Positions 54,448 to 62,175 of a stretch of 64,000 nt of DNA are shown here, piece by piece. This stretch comes from Aureococcus anophagefferens (Eukaryota; Sar; Pelagophyceae; Pelagomonadales; Pelagomonadaceae), in assembly GCF_000186865.1 (NCBI RefSeq), contig NW_008705565.1, forward strand, positions 129,927 to 193,926. Reading direction: 5' to 3'. The translations under genes were made by a program, and so were the position numbers. Numbering within the stretch: position 1 is the first letter of the stretch; each line of letters opens with the position of its first letter. The notes below the pieces were generated by a model. The model was not told where the DNA came from, made no database searches, and saw nothing but the letters and a program-made list of their open reading frames with translations.

Positions 54448-54732
54448 TCAGATCTCCGCGGAGCCCCTGGGCGACTTGGCGGCCTCGGGCGACTCGTGGA
54501 TCGGCGTCGACGTGGGCACGCTCTCGGCGGGCGGCTCCTCGGGCCCGCTGCAGCAGGCGACTATTCGGTTCCAGCAACTCCGGCAGCAGTCGGCGATGAC
54601 CTTCGGTGGGGACATGGGCATGTCCTTGTTGTCCTTCAAGTCCTTCGTCTTCTGGATCGGCATCACGCGCGGCGGCGGCGCCCGCTCGGCGCTGGACACG
54701 CGGTCGCGGCCGGGTCCGACGAGCTCCGCCAT
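54448..54732 (-). CDS. small Cys-cluster protein, 94 residues
   Basis: The ATG at 54732 opens a 94-residue frame with natural composition: MAELVGPGRDRVSSAERAPP, then IQKTKDLKDNKDMPMSPPKV, then a CCRSCWNRIVACCSGP cluster and a Ser/Pro/Glu tail. The six cysteines in 13 residues next to Trp and basic residues suggest S-acylation and membrane attachment, or metal binding. There is no signal peptide. An upstream ATG at 54783 would add 17 residues. No family is recognised. Confidence 0.5.
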   Translation of the reverse strand: MAELVGPGRDRVSSAERAPPPRVMPIQKTKDLKDNKDMPMSPPKVIADCCRSCWNRIVACCSGPEEPPAESVPTSTPIHESPEAAKSPRGSAEI

Positions 54733-54821
54733 GAGGCTGCCCGCGCGCGCGGCGCGAGAATGCCGCGATTTTGAGAAACTCAACTATAACTCAACGCGGC
54801 GTTCAACGAAAATTAGTGCCC

Positions 54822-55974
54822 CTACCAGTCGTCGTCGTCGTCGTCGAGGTCGTCCTGCGCGTCGTTCCGCGCGTCGAGGCCCGGCCCGAACCAGCTCCGC
54901 CCGAGGCCCGCGGTCCGCGCGCAGTAGGCGCCGAGGTCGCCGCCCGAGGCCGCGAAGAGGAGCGCGGCCGCGACGAGGAGCCCGAGGCCGCGGTCCGGCG
55001 CGCGCTTCGGGTTCCGCGGCGGCAGCGGCGGCGGCGGCGCCCGGGGCGCCTCCTCCATGGCCCGGCCGAAGCGCCGCGGCACGTCGGGCGTGTTGACCGC
55101 GTCGTCGGACTCGTCGCCCGTCGACAGCAGCGCGGCGACGCGGCGGCAGCCGTGGCGCGACAGCGGGTTCCGGCTCGCGACGCGCGCGGCGCTCACGCCC
55201 TCGTCCGGCCCCGCCGTCGGCGCGAGGGACGCGTCCGCGCGGCCGCCGCGCATGAGGATCCGCACGACCGACGCCCTCCCGTGCCACGCCGCGAGCCACA
55301 GGGGCGTCTTGCCCTGGTGGTCCACGGCGTCGACGACGCAGCCGGCGCGGCAGAGCAGGCGCGTGATGGAGTTCTTCTTGTGGTAGGCCGCGGCCTACGA
55401 CGCGCGGCGGTGGCGACGTCTCGTCGTGTTCCCGGTCGACATCTCTCGAACGTCGTCGCGGCCGCGGGACGCCGGCGGCGGCCGACTGGTGCAGCGCCGT
55501 CCGGCCCTTCGCGTCCGCCGCGAGGAGCAGTTTCGCGTCGCGCGGCCCGTCGTCCCGGTGCGCCAGCAGGAACTCGACGGTCTCCCGGTCGCCGCGCGTC
55601 ACCGCCTCGTGGAGCGCCGTCCAGCCCGTCGACGGGTCCACGTGGCGCTGCGACGCGCCGGCCTCCGAGAGCCGCCGCATCACCGCGAGGTCCCGGACTC
55701 CGACGGCGTCGCGGAAGGCCCGCGCGAGCGTCGCGCTCCGCGTCGCGGCGGCGAAGGCGCGGAACGCGCGGCTCCGCTCGTCCGGCGACGCGACGGCCGC
55801 GGCCGGCGCGGGCCAGCCGCGCCGCCGCCGCCACTTCTCGAGGAGCCAGCCGTGCTCGCTTTCCACGGCGCGGAGGAGCGACGAGCTCGCGGACGCGACG
55901 GCGCCGACGTCCTCGAGGACGAAGAGGAGGATCTCGCCCAGGCAGATGTGCTCCACGGTTTGCAGCGCGCTCAT
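54822..55974 (-). CDS. F-box-like ankyrin-repeat protein with C-terminal TM helix (two exons)
   Basis: Exon 1 is 55974-55471 and exon 2 is 55394-54822; the spliced product is about 358 residues. The N-terminus (ALQTVEHICLGEILLFVLED, then VGAVASASSSLLRAVESEHG) is F-box-like. Ankyrin repeats follow (MRRLSEAGASQRHVDPSTGW, TALHEAVTRGDRETVEFLLA, GRTALHQSAAAG; after the intron, KKNSITRLLCRAGCVVDAVD and HQGKTPLWLAAWHGRASVVR). A Pro-rich linker and a hydrophobic helix (GLGLLVAAALLFAASGGDLG) precede an acidic tail. The intron interrupts an ankyrin repeat whose halves match across it. It is possibly a membrane-tethered substrate adaptor for ubiquitin ligation. Confidence 0.7.
55395..55470 (-). other. 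76-nt GT-AG intron in the ankyrin gene
   Basis: On the minus strand GTCCCGCGG to CGTCGTAG, phase 0. It joins TALHQSAAAG to AAAYHKKNSITRLLC, rebuilding a single ankyrin repeat. Without splicing the frame turns arginine-rich at once. Confidence 0.7.
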
Positions 55975-56065
55975 CGTCGCTCCCGTACCACGGCGTGCAG
56001 CGTGCTCATGCCTAGCTAGAGAGCTCATCGTCGTTCCCGTACCGCGGCGTGCAGCGTGCTCATGC
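55969..56065. repeat. 54-bp-period tandem duplication across a start codon
   Basis: Two 43-bp copies, 55969-56011 and 56023-56065, differ at 2 positions. On the minus strand each carries ATGAGC contexts, giving candidate starts at 56063, 56028, 56009 and 55974. Only 56028 and 55974 are in frame with the ankyrin protein. Confidence 0.85.
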
Positions 56066-56123
56066 TGGGGCTGCGTCGAAAAACGATGTGCACCTTCGAT
56101 TTCTTGAAGCGCGTATCCTTACC

Positions 56124-56882
56124 TCACAGCTCGGCCTCGTAGGCGCCCTTGTCCTTGGTGCCCTTGACCTTGGTCCACTGGGTGCCGTCGGACCAGAGGA
56201 GCGCGCCGCGGATCTGGATGCCGTTCGCCTTCTTCTCGCCGCCGAGGGGCGTCATGTCCATGAAGAAGCTGTGGAGGTGGCCCGTCGCCTCCTGGGGCGC
56301 GCCCGTGTTGCGGAAGGTGCCGGCGAGGTGGAAGAACGTCTCGCCGTCGTCCGTGCCGATGCAGGTGATGGCGAGGCCGTCGTACTTGCCCGTGCGGTGC
56401 GTCACGAAGCGGAGCCCCTCGAGCCCGCCGTCCCAGATGTCGGGGTCCACGTAGACGCCGTCGAACTGGATGTCCGACTTGGGGTCGAGCTTCACGCGCG
56501 GCGCCTCGCTCGCCGCCAGCTTCGTCCACGCGTTGCCGTCCGCCCAGTCGAGGCGCGCGCCCGTCCAGACGCCGCTCAGGTCGCCGACCTTGGGCGCCTT
56601 CGTCGTGAAGTCGACGACGAGCTGGCCGCTGGCCGGGTCGTTCACGTTCATGCCGCCGAGGAGGCTCCAGACGAGGCCGTCGTTGTCCGCGCCCAGCACG
56701 TAGATGCGGCCGTCGTCGTCGGTCTTGATCATGCGCAGGCCCTCGAGCGACAGGCACGTCGACCCGCCGCAGCCGTCCCGCGGCTTCCGATGGTTCGGAT
56801 CGCTGAAGAGGCCCTCCATCGACAGCGCCAAGGGCGCAAGCAGTAATAGCAGCAGCCCTTTTGCGGCGGCCATCGTGCGCAT
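56124..56882 (-). CDS. secreted protein of unknown function
   Basis: A 252-residue protein with a signal peptide (MRTMAAAKGLLLLLLAPLAL); an ATG at 56873 is equally possible. The mature part has one Cys pair (DGCGGSTCLSLEGLRMI) and alternating strands: DGRIYVLGADNDGLVWSLLG, VGDLSGVWTGARLDWADGNA, DGGLEGLRFVTHRTGKYDGL, GETFFHLAGTFRNTGAP and IQIRGALLWSDGTQWTKVKG. The repeated aromatic-glycine strands suggest a beta-barrel or jelly-roll; the phrases WADGNAWTKL and SDGTQWTKVK look like internal duplicates. I do not recognise a family. Its start is 78 nt from the divergent oxidase-Nudix gene. Confidence 0.6.
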   Translation of the reverse strand: MRTMAAAKGLLLLLLAPLALSMEGLFSDPNHRKPRDGCGGSTCLSLEGLRMIKTDDDGRIYVLGADNDGLVWSLLGGMNVNDPASGQLVVDFTTKAPKVGDLSGVWTGARLDWADGNAWTKLAASEAPRVKLDPKSDIQFDGVYVDPDIWDGGLEGLRFVTHRTGKYDGLAITCIGTDDGETFFHLAGTFRNTGAPQEATGHLHSFFMDMTPLGGEKKANGIQIRGALLWSDGTQWTKVKGTKDKGAYEAEL

Positions 56883-56960
56883 CCCGCGGCTTGAAGGGAT
56901 AGTGAAGCCGTGTTGACCCGGCGCGCGCGCGGAGGGCCCGCGCCGTCGCAGCACGTCGCG

Positions 56961-58853
56961 ATGGTCGGCGTCCGGCGGCCGCGCGTCGTCGTCGTCGGCG
57001 CCGGCCTCGCGGGCCTGCGCTGCGGCGAGGTGCTGCACAGCAGCGGCCACTTCGACGTCGTGGTCTTGGAAGGCGCGTCGCGCATCGGCGGCCGCGCCTG
57101 GACCGTGGGCCGCCTCGACGGCGCCGAGGGCCTCATGGAGGCCGGCGCGACGTACATCCACGGCGCCGAGGGCAACCCGCTCGTGCGCATCTCCGCGCAG
57201 CGGTCCGGGTCGCCGCGGCCGCCCGGCCGGCGCCGCGTCTGCTACGGCGACGGGTCGCCGTTCCCGGAGCCGGCCTTCGACGCCGGCTGGGCCTGGGCCT
57301 CGGGCGCGCTCGCGGCCTGCGACGACGCGGCGCCGGAGGAACCCGCGACGGCGTCCGTCGGCGGCGAGGTGCGGGGCCGCGCGGCGCGCGCCGCGGCCGG
57401 CCGCGGCGACGCGAAAGCGTTCCTCGAGGCCGTGGAGCACCGCCTCGCCTTCGAGCGCGTGAGCGTGGGCTGCGACGACGTGCGCCAGTGCAGCCTCGAC
57501 GCCTGGGGCGAGTACGCGGAGCGGCCGGGCCGCATGCGCGAGCCGGTCGCGTCGTTCTCGGGCGTCGCGCTCGCCGCGAGGGGCGCCGGGGCCGTGGAGC
57601 TCGGCGCGCGCGCGACGGCGATCGTCGCGCGGCCCGACGGCGTCGAGGTGCGCGTCGCCGACGGCGCGGCGCGGCGCTGCGACTATTGCGTCGTCGCCGC
57701 GTCGCTCGGCGCGCTGCAGCGCGGCGATATCGCGTTCGAGCCGCCCCTGCCGCCGGAGCGCGCGGCGGCGCTCGGCGCCGTCGCCTTCGGCGTCGTCAAC
57801 AAGGTGGCCCTGAGCTGGGAAACGCCCTGGTGGCGCGACGTCGGCGACCAGCGCGGCGACTGGGACGTCGTCTGGCGGGACGAGGACCGCGTCCCGGGCG
57901 CGTGGCTGCCGGGCGTGTGCCAGTGGCGCCACGCGGCGACGCTGGCGGGCCCGCCGACGCTCGTCGGGTGGTGCGCGGGGGAGACGGCGAACGCCGCGCT
58001 CGAGGCGCTCGACGACGAGGCCGTGCGCTTCTCCGCGGCCTTCCACGTCGCGACGGTCGCCGGGCTCCGCGGGGAACAGCGGGACGCCGTCGCGGCGGGC
58101 GCGCGGCTCGCGCTGCGCACGTCCTGGGGCGCGGCGCCGTCCTTCGGGTCCTACTCTTACGTGCGGACGGGCCGCGGCGGCGCGGACCTCGACGCGGTCG
58201 CGGCGCCGCTCGGGCGCGTGCGCTTCGCGGGCGAGCACACGCACCGGAGCCGCTACAGCACGGCCGACGGCGCGCTGCTGAGCGGCGACCGCGAGGCGTT
58301 CCGCCTCCTCGCGACGGTCGACGCGCCCTTCTCCTGCGCCGTCGTCCGACGCGCGGACGGATCGTTCCTCGCGGAGGCGCGGGGGCCCGACGCGCGCGCG
58401 GCTCCGGACAAGCTCACGTGCTACGGCGGCAAGCGCGAGGCGGGCGAGAGCTCCGCGGCCTGCCTCCTCCGCGAGCTCGACGAGGAGCTGCGCTGGGCGC
58501 CCGCGGCCGCGCCGGACGGGCCCGCGGCGTCGCTCGTCGTCAACGGCTTGCTCGTCGCGCACTTTTACGCCGTCGCCCGCGACGACGACGCGGACTTCGT
58601 GCTCGAGCCGGGCCGCGGGCAGCTCTGGGCGGCGCGCGACGACCCGCGCTGGTCGAAGTGGCACAAAGTGGTGCTGGACGCGATCGTCGCCGGCGAACAC
58701 CTCGCCTACTTCGACGACGGCGACCGCGGCGCGACGCTCGCCATGCTCCGCAAGCTGCCCACGGCCGCGGAGATGGAGGCCGCGCACGCCGCGGCCGCGG
58801 CCGTCGAGGAGCCCGGCAGCGCGCCGCTGCCGCCGAGCCCGTCGGTAAGTTGA
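56961..58853 (+). CDS. FAD amine oxidase (polyamine oxidase/LSD1-type) fused to a Nudix hydrolase domain
   Basis: A 630-residue protein from the ATG at 56961. The N-terminal part has the Rossmann motif VVVVGAGLAGLRCGEVL, the VVVLEGASRIGGRAWT ribose-binding and GGR segment, an AGATYIHG element and the C-terminal FAD motif VRFAGEHTHRSRYSTADGAL. Together these make a flavin amine oxidase, most like polyamine oxidases. From about residue 450 a Nudix domain follows. Its box GGKREAGESSAACLLRELDE continuing EELRW fits G-x5-E-x7-R-E-U-x-E-E (about 488-510). Nudix enzymes hydrolyse nucleoside diphosphates linked to X. There is no stop between the domains. A GTAAGT donor at 58845 may extend the C-terminus through a short intron. 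Confidence 0.85.
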   Translation: MVGVRRPRVVVVGAGLAGLRCGEVLHSSGHFDVVVLEGASRIGGRAWTVGRLDGAEGLMEAGATYIHGAEGNPLVRISAQRSGSPRPPGRRRVCYGDGSPFPEPAFDAGWAWASGALAACDDAAPEEPATASVGGEVRGRAARAAAGRGDAKAFLEAVEHRLAFERVSVGCDDVRQCSLDAWGEYAERPGRMREPVASFSGVALAARGAGAVELGARATAIVARPDGVEVRVADGAARRCDYCVVAASLGALQRGDIAFEPPLPPERAAALGAVAFGVVNKVALSWETPWWRDVGDQRGDWDVVWRDEDRVPGAWLPGVCQWRHAATLAGPPTLVGWCAGETANAALEALDDEAVRFSAAFHVATVAGLRGEQRDAVAAGARLALRTSWGAAPSFGSYSYVRTGRGGADLDAVAAPLGRVRFAGEHTHRSRYSTADGALLSGDREAFRLLATVDAPFSCAVVRRADGSFLAEARGPDARAAPDKLTCYGGKREAGESSAACLLRELDEELRWAPAAAPDGPAASLVVNGLLVAHFYAVARDDDADFVLEPGRGQLWAARDDPRWSKWHKVVLDAIVAGEHLAYFDDGDRGATLAMLRKLPTAAEMEAAHAAAAAVEEPGSAPLPPSPSVS

Positions 58854-58898
58854 AGTGAAACCACTCTTAGGTGCCCTTTTGATTGCCCCGCATCACAG
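58845..58898 (+). other. candidate 54-nt intron at the end of the oxidase-Nudix gene
   Basis: A strong donor GTAAGT at 58845-58850 and acceptor CATCACAG ending at 58898. Splicing would replace the final VS with RWLELLACERVLTHPRELVS then CSQR and stop at 58971-58973, so the TGA would overlap the PUS10 start as ATGA. Unspliced, the protein ends at 58853. Confidence 0.35.
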
Positions 58899-58969
58899 CG
58901 ATGGCTCGAGCTCCTGGCTTGTGAGCGCGTCTTAACGCACCCTCGAGAGCTCGTCTCCTGCAGCCAACG

Positions 58970-60445
58970 ATGAGCTCCGAGGCGCTGCACGCGCACGTCC
59001 TGGAGCACCGCGACGTCTGCGCGCGCGTGCTCGAGGCCGGCGGCTGCGGCCGCTGCGCGCTGCGCTACACGGCGCCGCCCTTCAGCCTCTACGAGCTGAG
59101 CGCCGCCGTCGTGGGCCGCGCGCTCGCGGCGGCCTGCGGCGCCGGCCAACGCGGCGAGACGTGCCGGCTCTGCCTCGGCGCCCTCGACGCGGCGACGGCG
59201 GAGGCCGTCGCCGCCGCGGGCGCGGGCCACGCGGGCGTCGGCGACCGATCGTCGTGGAAGGTCTGCGTGTCCGTGCCCGTGGCCTGCGTCGTGCGCGACG
59301 GCGCGCTCTGCGGCCACGTCGGCTGGCCCCGGAGCCGGGCCCACGCCGTCAAGGACGCGGCGCGCTTCGTCGTCCGGGGCGACCTGTCGCGGCTCGCCGC
59401 GGCGCCGGCGTCGCCCGAGCCGCGGCTCGGGCCCGTGGAGTTCTCGCTCAAGTTCGAGGGCGACGCCGCCGCCGAGATCGGCGCCTTGCCGGCGCGCGTG
59501 CGGCCCGCGCTGCCGCGGCGGCCGCGGCTCAAGTTCCACGAGCGCGGCAAGCGGCCGCGCGCGCCGCAGCCGGGGCCGAGCGACGTGCCGCAGTCGCAGG
59601 TCGAGGCGGCCCTCGACGCGCTCGACGGCGACGAGCTCCTCGCGCTCGGCGACTGGTTCGCGGCGGCGCCGCCGCCCGAACAATGCCGGCCCGCGGCGGC
59701 CTGCGCGCGCGCGCCGACGTACTTCGTCTTCCGCTACCGGAAGCTGAGCCGCGCGATGCCGCAGAGCCCCTGGGTCGTCGACGGCGTCGTCAAGGGCACG
59801 GCCTCCGTCGAGGAGGTCGTCGCCGCCGCGGCGCGGGACGTCGCGGACTGCGACGGCGTGAAATTCGCCGCGAGCGGCCGCGAGGACTGCGACGTGCGCA
59901 TGCTCGGCGGCGGCCGGCCCGCGTACGCACTTCTCGAAAACGCGCGGGCCTTCCGCGTCGCCGGCGACGTCGCCGCCGCCTTCGCCGAGCGCGTGGCCGC
60001 GCGCGCGCGCGCGCTCGGCGCGCCCGTCGAGCTGCGGCGCGCGGCGCTCGGCGACCGGGCCGAGGCCGCGGCCGTCAACGCGTCCGCGGAGACGAAGACG
60101 AAGACCTACGCGTGCGTCGTCTGGTGCGCGCGCGACCTCACGGCGCGCGACGTCGCGACCTGCGACCGCCGCGACTTCGACGTCGCCCAGAAGACGCCCG
60201 TGCGCGTCATGCACTCGCGGTCTCTCGCGGTCCGCGAGAAGCGCGTCCACGAGCTCTCGCTCCGCCGCCTCAACGGCCGCTTCGCCGTCCTCACGATCGT
60301 CACGTCCGCGGGCATGTACATCAAGGAGTTCGTCCACGGCGACCTCGGGCGGACGGAGCCGAGCCTCGCGTCCATGCTCGGCGCGCGCGCGGACATCCTC
60401 CAGCTCGACGTGCTCGACGTCGAGGACGCGGGGCTGGATCCATAG
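58970..60445 (+). CDS. PUS10: tRNA pseudouridine synthase PUS10
   Basis: A 491-residue protein. The N-terminal THUMP-containing half begins with a zinc-binding set (CGRCALRY, CRLCLGALDA). The C-terminal catalytic half has all hallmark blocks: FRYRKLSRAMPQSPWVVDG, KFAASGREDCDVRMLGGGRP with the catalytic aspartate near 308, QKTPVRVMHSRSLAVREKRV, and SAGMYIKEFVHGDLGRTEPS. PUS10 makes pseudouridine 54 and 55 in the T-loop of tRNAs in archaea and some eukaryotes, and in animals also takes part in microRNA processing. Length matches the family. The start follows a possible 3' exon of the upstream gene with only a base or so of overlap; it ends 10 nt from the convergent PCIF1-like gene. Confidence 0.95.
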   Translation: MSSEALHAHVLEHRDVCARVLEAGGCGRCALRYTAPPFSLYELSAAVVGRALAAACGAGQRGETCRLCLGALDAATAEAVAAAGAGHAGVGDRSSWKVCVSVPVACVVRDGALCGHVGWPRSRAHAVKDAARFVVRGDLSRLAAAPASPEPRLGPVEFSLKFEGDAAAEIGALPARVRPALPRRPRLKFHERGKRPRAPQPGPSDVPQSQVEAALDALDGDELLALGDWFAAAPPPEQCRPAAACARAPTYFVFRYRKLSRAMPQSPWVVDGVVKGTASVEEVVAAAARDVADCDGVKFAASGREDCDVRMLGGGRPAYALLENARAFRVAGDVAAAFAERVAARARALGAPVELRRAALGDRAEAAAVNASAETKTKTYACVVWCARDLTARDVATCDRRDFDVAQKTPVRVMHSRSLAVREKRVHELSLRRLNGRFAVLTIVTSAGMYIKEFVHGDLGRTEPSLASMLGARADILQLDVLDVEDAGLDP

Positions 60446-60455
60446 CTAAGGCTTT

Positions 60456-62015
60456 TTACGGCGCCTCGACGAAGAACGCCGCGTCGTCGTTCCGGGCCTT
60501 CTTCTTCTTCGGCTTGCCCGCGGGCGGCGCGGGCGTCCGCTTGCCGCCCCTCGCCGGGCCGCGCCGCTCCCAGGCCTGGAGGTCCTCCCGCTTCGCCGGC
60601 GCCTTCGGGTCGTTGGCCGCCCGCGTGAAGGACCGCCGCATCGTCGCCGCGAGCGTCGGCGTGTCGAGGGGCCACGTCGCCGCCCCGGAGTCGTTCTGCA
60701 GCAGGAGCACGGCCGTGTCCCAGGAGCTCGGCCGGTAGCGGTCGGCGACGCGGTGCTGCGCGCCGTCGGCGAAGACGTGGTCCGCGGCGCGCACCGTGTG
60801 GCGCGCGCGGAGGAACCTCGACCGCCGGCAGGCGCCCGCGGCCGACGAGCCGCCGCCCCAGTCCGGCACGACGACCAGGAAGGAGAGCGGGCCCGACGCG
60901 GCCTCGAGGAGCGCCGCGATGCGGTCGACCATGAAGGCCATGACCTCGGGCACGAAGGGCGGGTTCGCCTCGAAGGAGCCGCCGTCGATGGCCACGTCGC
61001 CGAAGAACGACCCGAGCGACCCGAAGGGTCGCTCGAGGAACGGGAACGCCGAGTAGTAGCGCTCGAAGCGGCAGTTGAGCGGGCTCGCGAAGCACTCGAC
61101 CGTCGGGCCGAGGTACGCCTCCAAGCCGTCGAAGGCCGCGCCGGGCACGGCGCACTGGAAGCCCGCGCCGCGGAGCGCCTCGTAGCGCGCGAGCAGGCAG
61201 AAGATCCGCGCGTGGACGTCGCCGTCGCCGGGGCGGCCGTGGCGCCCGTGGAGCTGGACCAGCTTGTCGAAGTGCGCCCCGTTGAGCGTCATGTAGGGCT
61301 TGCGCGCGTCGCCCGCGTCGTCGAGGGCCGACAGGACGACGACCTTGCCGCCGCGCTTCCGCGCGACCGACACCTCGCACGCGGCGGCGGGGGCGGCGGC
61401 CGCCGCGGCCTCGGCGTGCGCGCGCAGGGCATCGGCGGCGGAGGCGAGCGCGCGCCAGCCGTCGGCGCCGTCGGCGCGCTTCGCCGCGCGCTTCACGGCC
61501 CGGACGAGCCGTTTCGCGTGCGCCGCGGGCGCGCGCGCGGGCCGCTCGGGGTAGCTCGCGGCCTGCCGCGCCGCGGCGGACCGGCCCTGCGCGGACACGG
61601 CCTCGGCGATGGCGAGCGCCGCGTCCCGCGAGAACGACCGCGCGAGGTCCGCGACGAGCTGGCCGTCGACCGCGGCGCCCGTCGGCAGGAGCGCCTCGCG
61701 CGCCGCCGCGCCGCCGCGCTCGCCGTCGCAGTCGCCGTCGGGCGCCGTCGCGCGCGCCAGCGCGGACCGCGCGAGCCAGCGCTCGAAGGCGAGCGGCGGC
61801 GCCTTGCCGCCGCCGCCGTGCGTCGTCACGAGCCGCGCGAAGACGGACCGCAGGCTCTTGAGCGCGTTGAAGCGCGCGAGCTCGGCGCCGGCGTCGCAGA
61901 GGTCGTAGGCCTCGTGCGCTTCCGTCGTCGGGCGCTCGATGCGGGTCGTCGAGTTCCAGATCTCCATCTTGATGTTGTGGGTCGAGCTCCTCTGCGCTTG
62001 TGGCATCTTGTCCAT
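60456..62015 (-). CDS. PCIF1/CAPAM-like cap-adenosine N6-methyltransferase
   Basis: From the ATG at 62015 this is a 519-residue protein. The conserved PCIF1 core is visible: a DKLVQLHGRHGRPGDGDVHA and RIFCLLARYEALRG helix pair, then VECFASPLNCRFERYYSAFP, then GGSFEANPPFVPEVMAFMVD with the NPPF catalytic motif near 350 (N6-adenine methyltransferase type), then PLSFLVVVPDW and a C-terminal basic tail (PAGKPKKKKARN), probably an NLS. Animal PCIF1 adds m6Am next to the mRNA cap and carries an N-terminal WW domain for RNA polymerase II. No WW domain is seen here. Cap methylation by this protein is therefore inferred from the catalytic core alone. Confidence 0.85.
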   Translation of the reverse strand: MDKMPQAQRSSTHNIKMEIWNSTTRIERPTTEAHEAYDLCDAGAELARFNALKSLRSVFARLVTTHGGGGKAPPLAFERWLARSALARATAPDGDCDGERGGAAAREALLPTGAAVDGQLVADLARSFSRDAALAIAEAVSAQGRSAAARQAASYPERPARAPAAHAKRLVRAVKRAAKRADGADGWRALASAADALRAHAEAAAAAAPAAACEVSVARKRGGKVVVLSALDDAGDARKPYMTLNGAHFDKLVQLHGRHGRPGDGDVHARIFCLLARYEALRGAGFQCAVPGAAFDGLEAYLGPTVECFASPLNCRFERYYSAFPFLERPFGSLGSFFGDVAIDGGSFEANPPFVPEVMAFMVDRIAALLEAASGPLSFLVVVPDWGGGSSAAGACRRSRFLRARHTVRAADHVFADGAQHRVADRYRPSSWDTAVLLLQNDSGAATWPLDTPTLAATMRRSFTRAANDPKAPAKREDLQAWERRGPARGGKRTPAPPAGKPKKKKARNDDAAFFVEAP

Positions 62016-62079
62016 CGCCTCGGAGAGCACTCAACACCGGCTTTGTGCTGTCACCTTGAGCTTCGGTGCGAGGGCGCAT

Positions 62080-62175
62080 GGGCTGCCTCGCTGCGCGCGC
62101 GTGCCCCTAGCGTTCACGATGTGCAGCCTCGTGCATGGTGGGCTGCCTCGCCGCGCGCCCCTAGCGCGCACGATG
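62080..62175. repeat. imperfect tandem duplication across a start codon
   Basis: GGGCTGCCTCG...CCCCTAGCG..CACGATG occurs at 62080-62121 and again at 62140-62175, offset 54-60 bp. Each copy ends in an ATG (62119 and 62173). Both ATGs are in the same frame, so either could start the METTL24-like protein; the second directly precedes the signal peptide. Confidence 0.75.

Noticed and set aside
56124..58787. 887-residue minus-strand frame joining the secreted protein to sequence opposite the oxidase gene
   Set aside because: Beyond 56882 it is a shadow of the oxidase-Nudix gene; the signal peptide at 56882 marks the true start.
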